Shown one piece after another: positions 44,256 through 52,495 of a stretch of 64,000 bases of DNA (position 1 is the first letter of the stretch; each line of letters begins with the position of its first letter). Below the pieces are notes generated by a model that saw nothing but the letters and a program-made list of their open reading frames with translations, did not search any database and was not told where the DNA came from. The DNA is from Bacillus sp. AFS073361 (lineage in GTDB: Bacteria > Bacillota > Bacilli > Bacillales > Cytobacillaceae): the NCBI RefSeq assembly GCF_002567005.1, contig NZ_NUZU01000019.1:1-64000 (forward strand), read 5' to 3'. A program made the position numbers and the translations under genes.

Positions 44256-45455
44256 GTGGATGAACTTCAAAGTAAATGCTGGCTAATTAAGAATGCTTTT
44301 CAAATAGATGTACAAGTCATTGATCATCAATTTCAAACCATTTTACATATATCTGATGATAGTGACCCCCTCATATTTGTGGAGGCACGCAAGAAAATCT
44401 ATTTGGATCTTAAAAATGCATTAGAAGCAGCCAATAAAAATAGTTTTTGTTTTCATACAGATTCTTTCCAACTTTCGTATTTGGCAGCGGCCCTGCACAT
44501 GGATGAACAATTTCATGGAATGGTTATCGTCGGACCTTTCATGTTAGAAAAGATCACTGACCATTTTATCTGGAGTGTTATCAGAGAAAATCGGCTTGAA
44601 AATAATTGGGGTAAACCCTTTGAGAAGTTTTATAAATCATTGCCATATTTGGGACAATCCTACTTAGCAATTGGTGATCTATTAGTGAATCTATTAATGA
44701 ATCCGCGAGTTGACTCCCAATTTGTTACGGCTCCAAATCATAATGAGCATAATCAACCGGAGGTACAGCCTCTGGATTATGATCAAGATGGTATGGAGGT
44801 GAAGCTCAGATATGCCGCTGAAAAGAAATTTTTACATTTTATCGAAATTGGGGATAAAGATTCTGCACTGAAAGCATTGATTGATTTTACGGGTGACTTT
44901 TCCTATAGAGTTCCAGGGAATCCTTTACGGGCGAAAAAAAATCTTAGCTTTTCAAGTAATACAATGAATCGGCTGGCTGCAGCTAAAGGAGGGGTCGAAC
45001 CTCAATATTTACATGCTATATCGGAAAAATTCGCATTTAAAATTGAGGCAGCTGTGACGATGTCCGATTTAGATGCAATAAATTTCAGTATGGTGGAAGA
45101 ATATTGTGATGCGGTTAAAAATTTTGCAGTTAAAGGATATAGTACTGTTGTCAAAAAAGCGTTAATGTATATAAATGTCTACTTTAAAGAATCGATCAAT
45201 GTACAATCTATTGCAGATGAAATCGGTTTTAATCGATCCTATCTTGCCAGGAGATTTAAAGAAGAATTGAAGATTAGTGTGATTGATTATATTCATAATA
45301 AGCGGATAAAAGAGGCAATATTTCTTATTGAACAAGGTCGGTTATCTATTACAGATATTGGTATTCAAGTCGGCTTTAGCAGCTATAATTACTTTTGTAA
45401 AGTATTTAAAGAAGTAAAAGGTATGACGGCTACAGAGTATAGAGATTGCAAATAG
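44256..45455 (+). CDS. AraC family transcriptional regulator
   Basis: 399 aa with a C-terminal AraC/XylS domain (about 300-399): two helix-turn-helix units, INVQSIADEIGFNRSYLARR and LSITDIGIQVGFSSYNYFCK. The N-terminal part (WLIKNAFQIDVQVIDHQF, FHGMVIVGPFMLE) looks like a PocR/YesN-type ligand sensor. GTG 44256 follows AAAGGTGA by 5 nt, whereas GTG 44247 overlaps that site. It is downstream of the LLM gene; the GH3 gene follows after a terminator and a MITE, and AraC regulators of this group often control carbohydrate genes (inference). Confidence 0.85.
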   Translation: MDELQSKCWLIKNAFQIDVQVIDHQFQTILHISDDSDPLIFVEARKKIYLDLKNALEAANKNSFCFHTDSFQLSYLAAALHMDEQFHGMVIVGPFMLEKITDHFIWSVIRENRLENNWGKPFEKFYKSLPYLGQSYLAIGDLLVNLLMNPRVDSQFVTAPNHNEHNQPEVQPLDYDQDGMEVKLRYAAEKKFLHFIEIGDKDSALKALIDFTGDFSYRVPGNPLRAKKNLSFSSNTMNRLAAAKGGVEPQYLHAISEKFAFKIEAAVTMSDLDAINFSMVEEYCDAVKNFAVKGYSTVVKKALMYINVYFKESINVQSIADEIGFNRSYLARRFKEELKISVIDYIHNKRIKEAIFLIEQGRLSITDIGIQVGFSSYNYFCKVFKEVKGMTATEYRDCK

Positions 45456-45466
45456 AAAGAAAAGGT

Positions 45467-45495
45467 GGGGCATGATAAATTCATGTCCTTTTTTT
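45467..45495 (+). terminator. Terminator after the AraC regulator
   Basis: GGGGCATGA / TCATGTCC stem (one wobble pair) followed by TTTTTTT; the adjoining MITE target duplication begins inside this T-rich tail. Confidence 0.75.
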
Positions 45496-45500
45496 ATTTT

Positions 45501-45686
45501 GGCTGTGTTAAAGAATAATGTTGATTTTGGAACTCTGTTGATTGGAGTGGAAGGCACGAAGACTCCTGCGGGAGTACGGGGCAGGGGAGACCCCGCAGGC
45601 GCTAAAAGCGCTGAGGAGGCTCCCCGGCACGCCCGCGGAAAGCGAAGTGCCTGGAACGGAAATCAACAGACTAGTTTAACACAGCC
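45501..45686. mobile_element. MITE-like element, full version (186 bp)
   Basis: Ends are the 12-bp inverted repeats GGCTGTGTTAAA/TTTAACACAGCC, flanked by a perfect 8-bp direct repeat TTTATTTT (45493-45500 and 45687-45694). The interior is the GC-rich Bacillaceae type (GACTCCTGCGGG, GGGGAGACCCCGCAGGCGC, AAAGCGAAGTGCCTGGAACG) able to form a long cruciform. No coding capacity. The related 92-bp copy is at 40949. Confidence 0.88.
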
Positions 45687-45838
45687 TTTATTTTAGGCGA
45701 AATGGCGAATTAAAAAATATCATTAAAAGCACAATATTATATAAAAAATATCAATAGTGTGTGTGAATATGGCCTGAAATTGCTAAGATGAAGTTGTACT
45801 TACTATTACTAGTGCTTACAAGTTTAGGAGGCATTAAA

Positions 45839-47962
45839 ATGAAAGAAAACCATAAACAGCCGATTTTAGAAGTAAGAGTCAAGAACATCATTGAAGTGGA
45901 TGGATTAAAATTTAAAGATTTAAATAATAGTGGGAAACTAGAACCATATAAGGACTGGCGCTTAAGCCCGAAGGAACGTGCGGAGAATCTAGTTTCATTA
46001 ATGAATATCGACGAAAAGGTCGGAATGATGCTTATAAATACGCGTCAAATGGGACTTACTCAAAAAGATAAGAGTAAAACAAGTCATGATGGCGTGTTAG
46101 ATGAAGGTATTGTTGAAAAGGGCGAAACTATTTTTGCTTTGGCAAAAGTATATGGTACAACGCATACGATTGAGAACATGCATCTGCGCCACTTCATTCT
46201 CAGAGATAACTGGAGCCCGGCTCAAATGGCCGAGTGGGTCAATACCATGAATGAAGTATGTGAGGGAACACGTCTGGGTATTCCTTGCTTAATCGCATCG
46301 AATTCCAGAAACGAAAACACAGAATTCATTTTTGGGATGAATGATGCAGCTGGGATTTTTTCTACTTGGCCAGGAACGTTAGGACTTGCAGCAGCAGCTA
46401 AAGGCGATATAAAAAATGGCGGCGATGCCTCCCTTTTTAGCCATTTTGCCGAAATCGCCCATGATGAGTGGGATGCTGTTGGGTTAAGAAAAGGATATAT
46501 GTACATGGCGGATACTGTTACGGACCCGAGATGGCAGCGGATCTATGGTACCTTCGGGGAAGACCCGGAATTTATCTCGGATGCCATCGGCCGCATAATT
46601 GACGGCTTTCAGGGGAAGGGCATTGGAAACCATAGTATCGCAATGACTACTAAGCATTTTCCCGGTGGTGGACCAAGGGAAAATGGATTTGACCCACATT
46701 ATGAAGAGGGGAAATGGAACCTATACCCAACACCTGGAAGCTTAGAAAAGTATCATATGCCTCCGTTTAGAGCAGCAGTAGAGCATGGGACTTCATCGAT
46801 GATGCCATATTATTCGATCCCTAGCATCAAGAAAAGTGCAGTACAAGAATTCGAAGGTGAAAGCATTCCATTCGAAGAGGTTGGTTTTACCTTTAATGAT
46901 TATTTCTTAAATTCAATCCTTAGAGAAAAATTAGGCTTCAAAGGCTATATCAATAGTGACAGCGGAGTCACAAGTAAAATGAGCTGGGGCGTTGAAACCT
47001 TAAGCGAGGCGGAACGTTTTGCAAAAGCAATTAATGCGGGTACAGATCTTATTTCTGATACGAACGATATTGAAAACCTTAAAAAAGCGATTGAAAATGG
47101 CTGGATTAGTGAAGAGCGGATTAATGAAGCAAATGTAAGACTGCTTACTGAAATGTTTGCGTTAGGATTATTTGATGATCGTACCTATGTTTCACCAGAG
47201 AATGCTGCTACAGTAGTTAGTAATCCTGCTAGCTGGGAAGCCGCATATGAGGCTCATAAAAAATCAGTAACCGTTCTAAAAAATACAAACCGGACCTTAC
47301 CTTTAACAGCTGATATGCTTGGTACTAAGAAAGTTTATGTGGAAGTTTTCCACAAAGAACCAGAGCGGGCTGCAGCTTATACGGAAAATGCAAGAAAGGA
47401 ATGTCAGGAGCTTGGTCAATTTATCTTGACGGATAACTATGAAGAAGCTGACATTGCTATTCTCTTCTTAAGTCCCAAATCTGGAGCATATTTCAATGCA
47501 ACCCCAGGATTGTTAGAACTTGAAATCTGCGAAGATAAGACAGAAACGGCATTAGATGGTACTACCTATCAGGAAACCACCTTAAGTGGAATGGCCCATC
47601 TTAAAGAAGTGGCAGACAGTATCCATATCCGCGGCGGAAAAGTGATTATGAGTGTGAATGTCATTTTGCCATGGATCCTTGGAAACGTTGAGCCTTTAGC
47701 AGATGTTCTAATCGCGGGTTACGATACCTACTTTAAGGCACAGTATGAGGTTATGGCAGGTAATAGCCGACCAGTAGGTGTTTTACCGTTAACATTGCCA
47801 GCGAGTGAAGCCGTCATTGCGGTTGATGAAGAAGGTAATTGTGTGTCAAGAAATGATGTACCGGGCTATGACAAGGATAAGTATATGCCGGAAGGTCTCC
47901 GGTACGCTTATAAAGATAGTGATGGTAATATTTATAAGCTTGGTCATGGATTAACATTTTAA
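45839..47962 (+). CDS. Glycoside hydrolase family 3 enzyme (beta-glucosidase-like)
   Basis: GH3 hydrolase, 707 aa. Features: KERAENLVSLMNIDEKVGMM near the start, MADTVTDPRWQRIYGTFGED, the substrate-site TTKHFPGGGPRENGFDPHYE, the nucleophile region GYINSDSGVTSKMSWGVETL, and a C-terminal alpha/beta sandwich (VEPLADVLIAGYDTYFKAQ). ATG 45839 is chosen since TAGGAGG lies 6-9 nt upstream; an in-frame ATG at 45788 would add a hydrophobic, signal-like MKLYLLLLVLTSLGG but has no ribosome site. I therefore read it as cytoplasmic. Sugar specificity is unknown. Confidence 0.88.
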   Translation: MKENHKQPILEVRVKNIIEVDGLKFKDLNNSGKLEPYKDWRLSPKERAENLVSLMNIDEKVGMMLINTRQMGLTQKDKSKTSHDGVLDEGIVEKGETIFALAKVYGTTHTIENMHLRHFILRDNWSPAQMAEWVNTMNEVCEGTRLGIPCLIASNSRNENTEFIFGMNDAAGIFSTWPGTLGLAAAAKGDIKNGGDASLFSHFAEIAHDEWDAVGLRKGYMYMADTVTDPRWQRIYGTFGEDPEFISDAIGRIIDGFQGKGIGNHSIAMTTKHFPGGGPRENGFDPHYEEGKWNLYPTPGSLEKYHMPPFRAAVEHGTSSMMPYYSIPSIKKSAVQEFEGESIPFEEVGFTFNDYFLNSILREKLGFKGYINSDSGVTSKMSWGVETLSEAERFAKAINAGTDLISDTNDIENLKKAIENGWISEERINEANVRLLTEMFALGLFDDRTYVSPENAATVVSNPASWEAAYEAHKKSVTVLKNTNRTLPLTADMLGTKKVYVEVFHKEPERAAAYTENARKECQELGQFILTDNYEEADIAILFLSPKSGAYFNATPGLLELEICEDKTETALDGTTYQETTLSGMAHLKEVADSIHIRGGKVIMSVNVILPWILGNVEPLADVLIAGYDTYFKAQYEVMAGNSRPVGVLPLTLPASEAVIAVDEEGNCVSRNDVPGYDKDKYMPEGLRYAYKDSDGNIYKLGHGLTF

Positions 47963-47986
47963 GATAGTAAAACAATTATAAATCAG

Positions 47987-48020
47987 AAACTCGCCCAAAA
48001 AGATTTGCGGCGAGTTTTTG
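47987..48020 (+). terminator. Terminator after the GH3 gene
   Basis: AAACTCGCC / GGCGAGTTT stem followed by TTGTATTTT. Confidence 0.85.
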
Positions 48021-48114
48021 TATTTTGATTGCTCCATTAAGGTTTTCTTTTGGTGATGCTGCTAAAATCAATTATAATACTAAGGAGAATAAAGATGGTT
48101 AAAGGACGGATACG

Positions 48115-49287
48115 ATGACTTTTTTAGAAAAAATAGAACCACATGTAATTAGCCAGGATATCTTAATTCAAGAAATAGTGCTTCATGCCTTACACGATTA
48201 TCCAAACGTTCCTGAAGAATGGACGTTAAGATTATTGAAGGAAGCGTTTACGAACGAGGACAAGCAATCGTCGATACTAATTTACATTGATAACATGAAG
48301 ATCAATGAAGAGGGTGTCAAGCTTCTGTTAGAGAATATCCCAAAGATGGATAAGACCCAAATCCACTTGGCAGTGAAGTTATTAGAACGGATCGAACCCA
48401 TGCTAAGCCTCAAATATAAAGAACCGCTCCAGAAATATCTTAATGAAGAGCATTGGTCTTTAGCTGAACTGATTGTAAATGGGGATGAGGAAGAAGTTTG
48501 GGAAGAATTTGCACAAAGAATCAATGCTCTCGACAAAGCCAAAACGTATGAACATTCACAATTTATTGAAGCGAAAAAACTTGCTGCCTGTATCGTTCAA
48601 AATGGCTGGATCACAGAAGAGGATATCGAGGAAATTTTGCAAGAGGAATTAAACGAAAAATGGTTTTCGTTTCATGGTATCTTGGCTGTATATATGATTG
48701 GAATACTGAAACTAGAAAAGCATATCCCCCTCTTAGCTAGATTGTTGGACCGTGATGATGATATCTTGTTAGAAGAGGTTTCAGCCGCATTAATTGGTTT
48801 TCAATCGGATGATGTTGTGCAGGCGGTAGAACCATATTTAAAAAATTCCGATTCGATTATTTATGCGAGTTCCGTTGTTGAAAATATTAAATCTGACCGG
48901 GCAGTACAAGCTTTAATAAAAGCTTATCGGGGGACAGATGAACTAGATGAACTAGATGAACAAGATATGCTGATTGAAGCCCTCTGTCATCAGCTATCTC
49001 GAAAAGCATTACCTGTAATAAGTAATCATATGAAAAATGAATACTTCTCTAGCCTAGTTGATATTGAACAGACTGTTTATGGGTATTATTCCATTTTAGG
49101 CGAGTCACACCCGGAACTATTGGATTGGAAACTTGCCGCACTTGCAAGAGAAATTGATTTCAGAAATGCTAGCAATCGGGGGGGCAATCCCCAAAGCAGT
49201 CCAATTCAAAAGGAAAATAAAGTTGGCCGAAATGATCCATGCCTATGTGGGAGCGGTAAAAAATATAAAAAGTGCTGTGGCAAATAA
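48115..49287 (+). CDS. HEAT-like repeat protein with C-terminal SEC-C zinc motif
   Basis: Soluble helical protein, 390 aa. The body is rich in paired helices with HEAT-like repeats (LARLLDRDDDILLEEVSAAL, YASSVVENIKSDRAVQALIK), and it ends in a SEC-C motif, VGRNDPCLCGSGKKYKKCCGK-like with four Zn ligands (C-x-C-x8-C-C). The short acidic repeat LDELDELDEQD sits at about 277-287. SEC-C tails bind zinc in SecA and many adaptor proteins; a substrate-recruiting role is inference. The next gene starts 13 nt later. Confidence 0.85.
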   Translation: MTFLEKIEPHVISQDILIQEIVLHALHDYPNVPEEWTLRLLKEAFTNEDKQSSILIYIDNMKINEEGVKLLLENIPKMDKTQIHLAVKLLERIEPMLSLKYKEPLQKYLNEEHWSLAELIVNGDEEEVWEEFAQRINALDKAKTYEHSQFIEAKKLAACIVQNGWITEEDIEEILQEELNEKWFSFHGILAVYMIGILKLEKHIPLLARLLDRDDDILLEEVSAALIGFQSDDVVQAVEPYLKNSDSIIYASSVVENIKSDRAVQALIKAYRGTDELDELDEQDMLIEALCHQLSRKALPVISNHMKNEYFSSLVDIEQTVYGYYSILGESHPELLDWKLAALAREIDFRNASNRGGNPQSSPIQKENKVGRNDPCLCGSGKKYKKCCGK

Positions 49288-49300
49288 GGAGAGATGCAGG

Positions 49301-50287
49301 ATGAAGTTGGATAAGGTTCGTTGGGGAATTATTGGATGCGGTGACGTAACGGAAGTGAAAAGCGGCCCAGCTTTCAAAAAAATCAATCATTCAGAATTGG
49401 TAGCGGTTATGAGGAGATCAGGGGAGCTTGCCGAGGATTATGCAAAACGGCATGGTGTCCCCAAATGGTACGATAATGCCGATGAACTCATTAACGATCC
49501 TGAGGTCAATGCAATTTATATTGCCACACCGCCAGGACCACATAAAGAATATACCATCAAGGCAGCAAAGGCAGGGAAACTTGTTTATGTAGAAAAGCCA
49601 ATGGCTCGCAATTATGCTGAATGCCAAGAAATGATTGCGGCTTGTGAGGAAGCTGGCGTGCCCTTATATGTGGCGTATTATCGCAGGGCACAAGAGCGAT
49701 TTTTAAAAATTAAAGAGTTATTGGAAGACGGTGCGATTGGAGAGGTCCGTTTTGTATCGTCTACCCAATATCAAAAGGCTTCTGAAGACGTGTGGGATCC
49801 GCAACATCTTCCTTGGAGGGTACAACCCGAATTGGCCGGTGGGGGACTTTTTTTTGATTTAGCCAGCCATACGCTTGATCTTTTAGATTTTCTGCTTGGA
49901 CCGATTACTTCCGTTCAAGGTTTAGCTTCCAATCAAGCTGGGTATTATTCGGCGGAGGATATTGTAACGGGTACATATAAGTTTGAATCTGGGATCCATG
50001 GCGTAGGAAATTGGTGTTTCACGGCTTTTGAAGATGTCGATTTGAATGAAATCGTGGGGAGCGAAGGGAAAATCAGCTTTTCCACCTTCGGAAACGAGCC
50101 CATCGTTTTGACGACAGCTGGCGGAACAGAACAGTGGAGTTTCGAACGGCCACAGCACGTTCATCAACCACTTGTTGAAACAATTGTTGCAGACTTAACA
50201 ACTGGTGGCTCCCAGTGCCCAAGTACAGGGGTTTCAGGTGCGAGAACGAACTGGGTCATGGGAGAAATGGTGAGGAATTATTACTAA
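49301..50287 (+). CDS. Gfo/Idh/MocA family oxidoreductase
   Basis: NAD(P)-dependent sugar or polyol dehydrogenase-like protein, 328 aa. Rossmann motif VRWGIIGCGDVTEVK at the start, IYIATPPGPHKEY, and catalytic-site motif VEKPMARN, then GGGLFFDLASHTLDLLDFLL. ATG 49301 follows AAGGAGAG; longer frames overlap the SEC-C gene. It lies 13 nt after that gene, so both are likely cotranscribed. Two other family members are at 58627 and 60545; substrate unknown. Confidence 0.9.
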   Translation: MKLDKVRWGIIGCGDVTEVKSGPAFKKINHSELVAVMRRSGELAEDYAKRHGVPKWYDNADELINDPEVNAIYIATPPGPHKEYTIKAAKAGKLVYVEKPMARNYAECQEMIAACEEAGVPLYVAYYRRAQERFLKIKELLEDGAIGEVRFVSSTQYQKASEDVWDPQHLPWRVQPELAGGGLFFDLASHTLDLLDFLLGPITSVQGLASNQAGYYSAEDIVTGTYKFESGIHGVGNWCFTAFEDVDLNEIVGSEGKISFSTFGNEPIVLTTAGGTEQWSFERPQHVHQPLVETIVADLTTGGSQCPSTGVSGARTNWVMGEMVRNYY

Positions 50288-50329
50288 ACTAGTAATGAAC
50301 TATTGTTGAAAAGGATATAGACTCATTGA

Positions 50330-50362
50330 ATGCAGCATGGTTTTAACCATGCTGTATTTTTG
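50330..50362 (+). terminator. Terminator after the Gfo/Idh/MocA gene
   Basis: GCAGCATGG / CCATGCTGT stem with a TTTTAA loop, then ATTTTTG. Confidence 0.88.
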
Positions 50363-50417
50363 TACATATGAAAAATGACACAGGTACTTTTATTTATTTT
50401 TCCAGTGTTTTTCATGT

Positions 50418-50433
50418 ATGTAAGCGCATACAT
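50418..50433 (+). promoter_or_regulatory. Candidate CcpA cre site
   Basis: ATGTAAGCGCATACAT fits the cre consensus WTGNAANCGNWNNCW at every defined position. It lies 28-43 bp before the start codon of the 56-codon gene, overlapping where a promoter or leader would be, consistent with carbon catabolite repression. Confidence 0.65.
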
Positions 50434-50460
50434 TGGTAGTGAGCACTGGAGGTGATGTTG

Positions 50461-50631
50461 ATGATCTATCCTTATGGGAATGATTATATCAAGTACTTAA
50501 ACGATAAAGATTCACATGGCATTACGTATGAACAATGGAAATGTAAAAATGGGAAAAAATACTCAGACAATTGCAGACAATGCGGACATGGTAAAGACCG
50601 CTTTCAACCTTGTCCAAAGTGCAATTATTAA
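50461..50631 (+). CDS. Small Cys-rich protein, 56 aa, zinc-ribbon-like
   Basis: ATG 50461 preceded by GGAGGTGAT. It reads MIYPYGNDYIKYLNDKDSHG, then WKCKNGKKYSDNCRQCGHGK, and ends FQPCPKCNY. Five cysteines, with CRQC and CPKC pairs, suggest a zinc ribbon. No signal peptide or membrane segment. A perfect cre-like site precedes it and a short GCGCC/GGCGT hairpin with T-run follows. I do not recognise a named family. Confidence 0.72.
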   Translation: MIYPYGNDYIKYLNDKDSHGITYEQWKCKNGKKYSDNCRQCGHGKDRFQPCPKCNY

Positions 50632-50655
50632 GCGCCTTTAGGCGTTTTTTTATTG
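50630..50655 (+). terminator. Terminator after the Cys-rich small gene
   Basis: AAGCGCCTTTAGGCGTTTTTTT: short CGCC/GGCG stem and T-run overlapping the stop codon. Confidence 0.7.
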
Positions 50656-50765
50656 ATTTTTAACCTGAAGACGGGACGGCAGCAGTGGATTTTGAAGACG
50701 CAATTGCAGAACTAATCGATTGGATGAGAAATAATCAATAACAATAATATTGGATTGTGAAACCA

Positions 50766-50800
50766 GGGGCTAACTAATGAGGTTGGTCCTTTTTTTGGGG
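50766..50800 (+). terminator. Terminator-like hairpin
   Basis: GGGGCTAAC...GTTGGTCCTTTTTTT stem and T-run downstream of the decayed fragment. Confidence 0.7.
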
Positions 50801-50818
50801 ATTTCACTAAATATCGAC

Positions 50819-50952
50819 TTCGCTGATTTGACGTGGAAATTCGCTGATAGAACTAGGATTCTTTGAGAGAGATTTCGCTATTCGCTCATTGAAGGGGAGA
50901 ATTCGCTCAATAGATGCTAGAATTTGCTCATAAAATGCAAATATTCGCCCAG
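50819..50952. repeat. Degenerate repeat TTCGCTSAT with 21-bp period
   Basis: Copies begin at 50819, 50840, 50881, 50902, 50923 (TTTGCTCAT) and 50944 (TTCGCCCAG); a decayed copy (TTCTTTGAGA) is near 50860, and an extra TTCGCT is at 50874. The period is 20-21 bp, that is two helical turns, while the intervening 12 bases vary. Noncoding. Confidence 0.75.
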
Positions 50953-51151
50953 TAAATCTAAAACCATCCAATCCTATAACTATAGAATTGGAAAATCATA
51001 TAAATTTAAACTCAATTTCCCGTGTTTTTAAATAATTTTCTTTTATTGTCAAAAATGAGGTAACTTTTTCATCCAAATACATGATATTTTAAGAAAATCA
51101 GGATTTAGGAAATACTATTCAAGCAACAAATCGGAACAAGGAGAACATAAA

Positions 51152-51847
51152 ATGAAAGATAAAATCCCTTCGTTATCGTCCAACTCATTTTATTTAGGCA
51201 TGTTGTTAGCGGTGGTTGGAGGTTTTTTAGATGCCTACACGTTTATTAGCAGAGATGGAGTATTTGCCAATGCCCAAACAGGAAATTTGGTCCTCCTCGC
51301 TGTTAAAGCAGCAAACAGGGAATGGCACGGAGCCTTGCTTTATATCCCCCCAATTCTGGCTTTTATTTTAGGTGTTTTGGTCTCAGAAATTGCTAAAATT
51401 CCCCGGATAAGACATGTCCTGCATAGCTATAGAAGGTCTATTCTTATCTTGGAGTGCTTAGTTTTAATTATTGTCGGTCTATTACCAAGCAGTATACCGA
51501 ATATCGTGGTAACTGTATGTATAGCGTTTGTCTCGTCTTTACAAATTTCCACTTTCAATAAACTCGACAAGTGGGTTTACAATTCAACAATGACAACAGG
51601 AAATCTTCGGACGGCTACACAAGCAGCCTATTTGGCTTTAAAAGAACATAATGAAGAAGCAAAAAAACAATTCAAAGAATTCTTTGCAATTATTATCTCA
51701 TTTTTATTTGGTGCATTAACCGGGACATTTTCCACCACCTTCATAGGGAACACATCAATCTGGATTGCTTCGGGCATCTTAGTAGTCGCGCTTATTTTGT
51801 ATCATCGGGACCGGGGATATGTAAGCAAGTCCTTAACGTTTAAATAG
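51152..51847 (+). CDS. YoaK family (DUF1275) membrane protein
   Basis: About six-helix membrane protein, 231 aa, of the DUF1275/YoaK family. Characteristic segments: LAVVGGFLDAYTFISRDGVF, ANAQTGNLVLLAVKAA and FNKLDKWVYNSTMTTGNLRT. Function unknown, transporter-like. ATG 51152 follows AAGGAGAAC. It is a single gene with its own terminator. Confidence 0.88.
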   Translation: MKDKIPSLSSNSFYLGMLLAVVGGFLDAYTFISRDGVFANAQTGNLVLLAVKAANREWHGALLYIPPILAFILGVLVSEIAKIPRIRHVLHSYRRSILILECLVLIIVGLLPSSIPNIVVTVCIAFVSSLQISTFNKLDKWVYNSTMTTGNLRTATQAAYLALKEHNEEAKKQFKEFFAIIISFLFGALTGTFSTTFIGNTSIWIASGILVVALILYHRDRGYVSKSLTFK

Positions 51848-51851
51848 TTTT

Positions 51852-51898
51852 TTGGAGGAGGCTGGAACCCAAATTGGATCCAGCCTCTGCTTTTCTAT
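51852..51898 (+). terminator. Terminator after the YoaK-like gene
   Basis: GGAGGCTGGAACCCAA pairs with TTGGATCCAGCCTC, followed by TGCTTTTCT. Confidence 0.75.
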
Positions 51899-51908
51899 TC
51901 AGATCTTT

Positions 51909-52166
51909 CTACTCTAGCATTTCCAATGTATGAATAACCTCTCTCAGTGCTTCAATTTCATCGTCCCCTGAAACTTCTAAGATAATTTCTGCTTGTTTAG
52001 GAATCGCTAAAGATAACACGCCGAGGACCGATTTTACATTCACCTTTCGTCCCTTGTATGTTAGAAAGATATCCGCATTAAATCGAGAAGCATTTTGAAC
52101 TAATTGATTGACCGGCTGAGCATATAAACCTGCATTTCTGTTGATAGTCACTGTTTGTTGTATCAT
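51909..52166 (-). CDS. HPr-family protein without the phospho-His (Crh-like)
   Basis: 85-aa HPr fold protein. In HPr, His15 (GIHARP) is phosphorylated by enzyme I; here the motif is AGLYAQP, with Tyr15 and Gln17. The Ser46 site is intact in NVKSVLGVLSLAI, so HPr kinase could still phosphorylate it. Bacillus Crh likewise lacks His15 (Gln15) and acts only as a CcpA corepressor. This protein is therefore predicted to be regulatory, not a sugar phosphocarrier. ATG 52166 has GGGAGG upstream. Its neighbour on the right is the bacteriocin precursor, divergently transcribed. Confidence 0.85.
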   Translation of the reverse strand: MIQQTVTINRNAGLYAQPVNQLVQNASRFNADIFLTYKGRKVNVKSVLGVLSLAIPKQAEIILEVSGDDEIEALREVIHTLEMLE

Positions 52167-52495
52167 GATTTCCCTCCCTAGTGCGCTTTTGTAAAAATTC
52201 TAAATTATGCACTTTTCTTTATGTATGAAACTAGCTCATAAAAAATGCTCTGATTAATTCATTATGGGCCATTCTTTGTGGTAGTCCTCCTGACAACAGG
52301 TTTAATCCTCCTTTTGAATACCCCTAATCCGTTAGTTTAATCAACATTTTAGGCAAAGTATTAGGAATGTCCCAATAATATGGGCTTCTGAATCAGTAGC
52401 AATACCCAGCCATAGGTCATATTTTGATGAAGAGAGTACTTGAAGTTTTATGTACTAACACAAATTATTGATATTAAATAGATGGAGGTATGAAA
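52167..52495. other. Control region upstream of the bacteriocin precursor
   Basis: 329 bp between the divergent HPr-like gene and the precursor. AT-rich, with a possible -35 (TTGAAG, 52440-52445) but no convincing -10. No known operator recognised. The ribosome site GGAGG (52484-52488) is 7 nt from ATG 52496. Confidence 0.45.

Larger units (their letters stand above)
50656..51151. other. Gene-free region: decayed fragment, terminator and 21-bp repeat array
   Basis: About 500 bp. At 50665-50742 a short frame PEDGTAAVDFEDAIAELIDW-MRNNQ with its stop lacks a start and looks like the 3' remnant of a lost gene. A GGGGCTAAC/GTTGGTCC hairpin with T-run follows (50766-50800), then the TTCGCT repeat array, then an AT-rich stretch leading to the YoaK-like gene. 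Confidence 0.5.

Noticed and set aside
45788..45838. N-terminal extension of the GH3 protein as a signal peptide
   Set aside because: Hydrophobic but without ribosome site; TAGGAGG correctly positions ATG 45839 inside that stretch.
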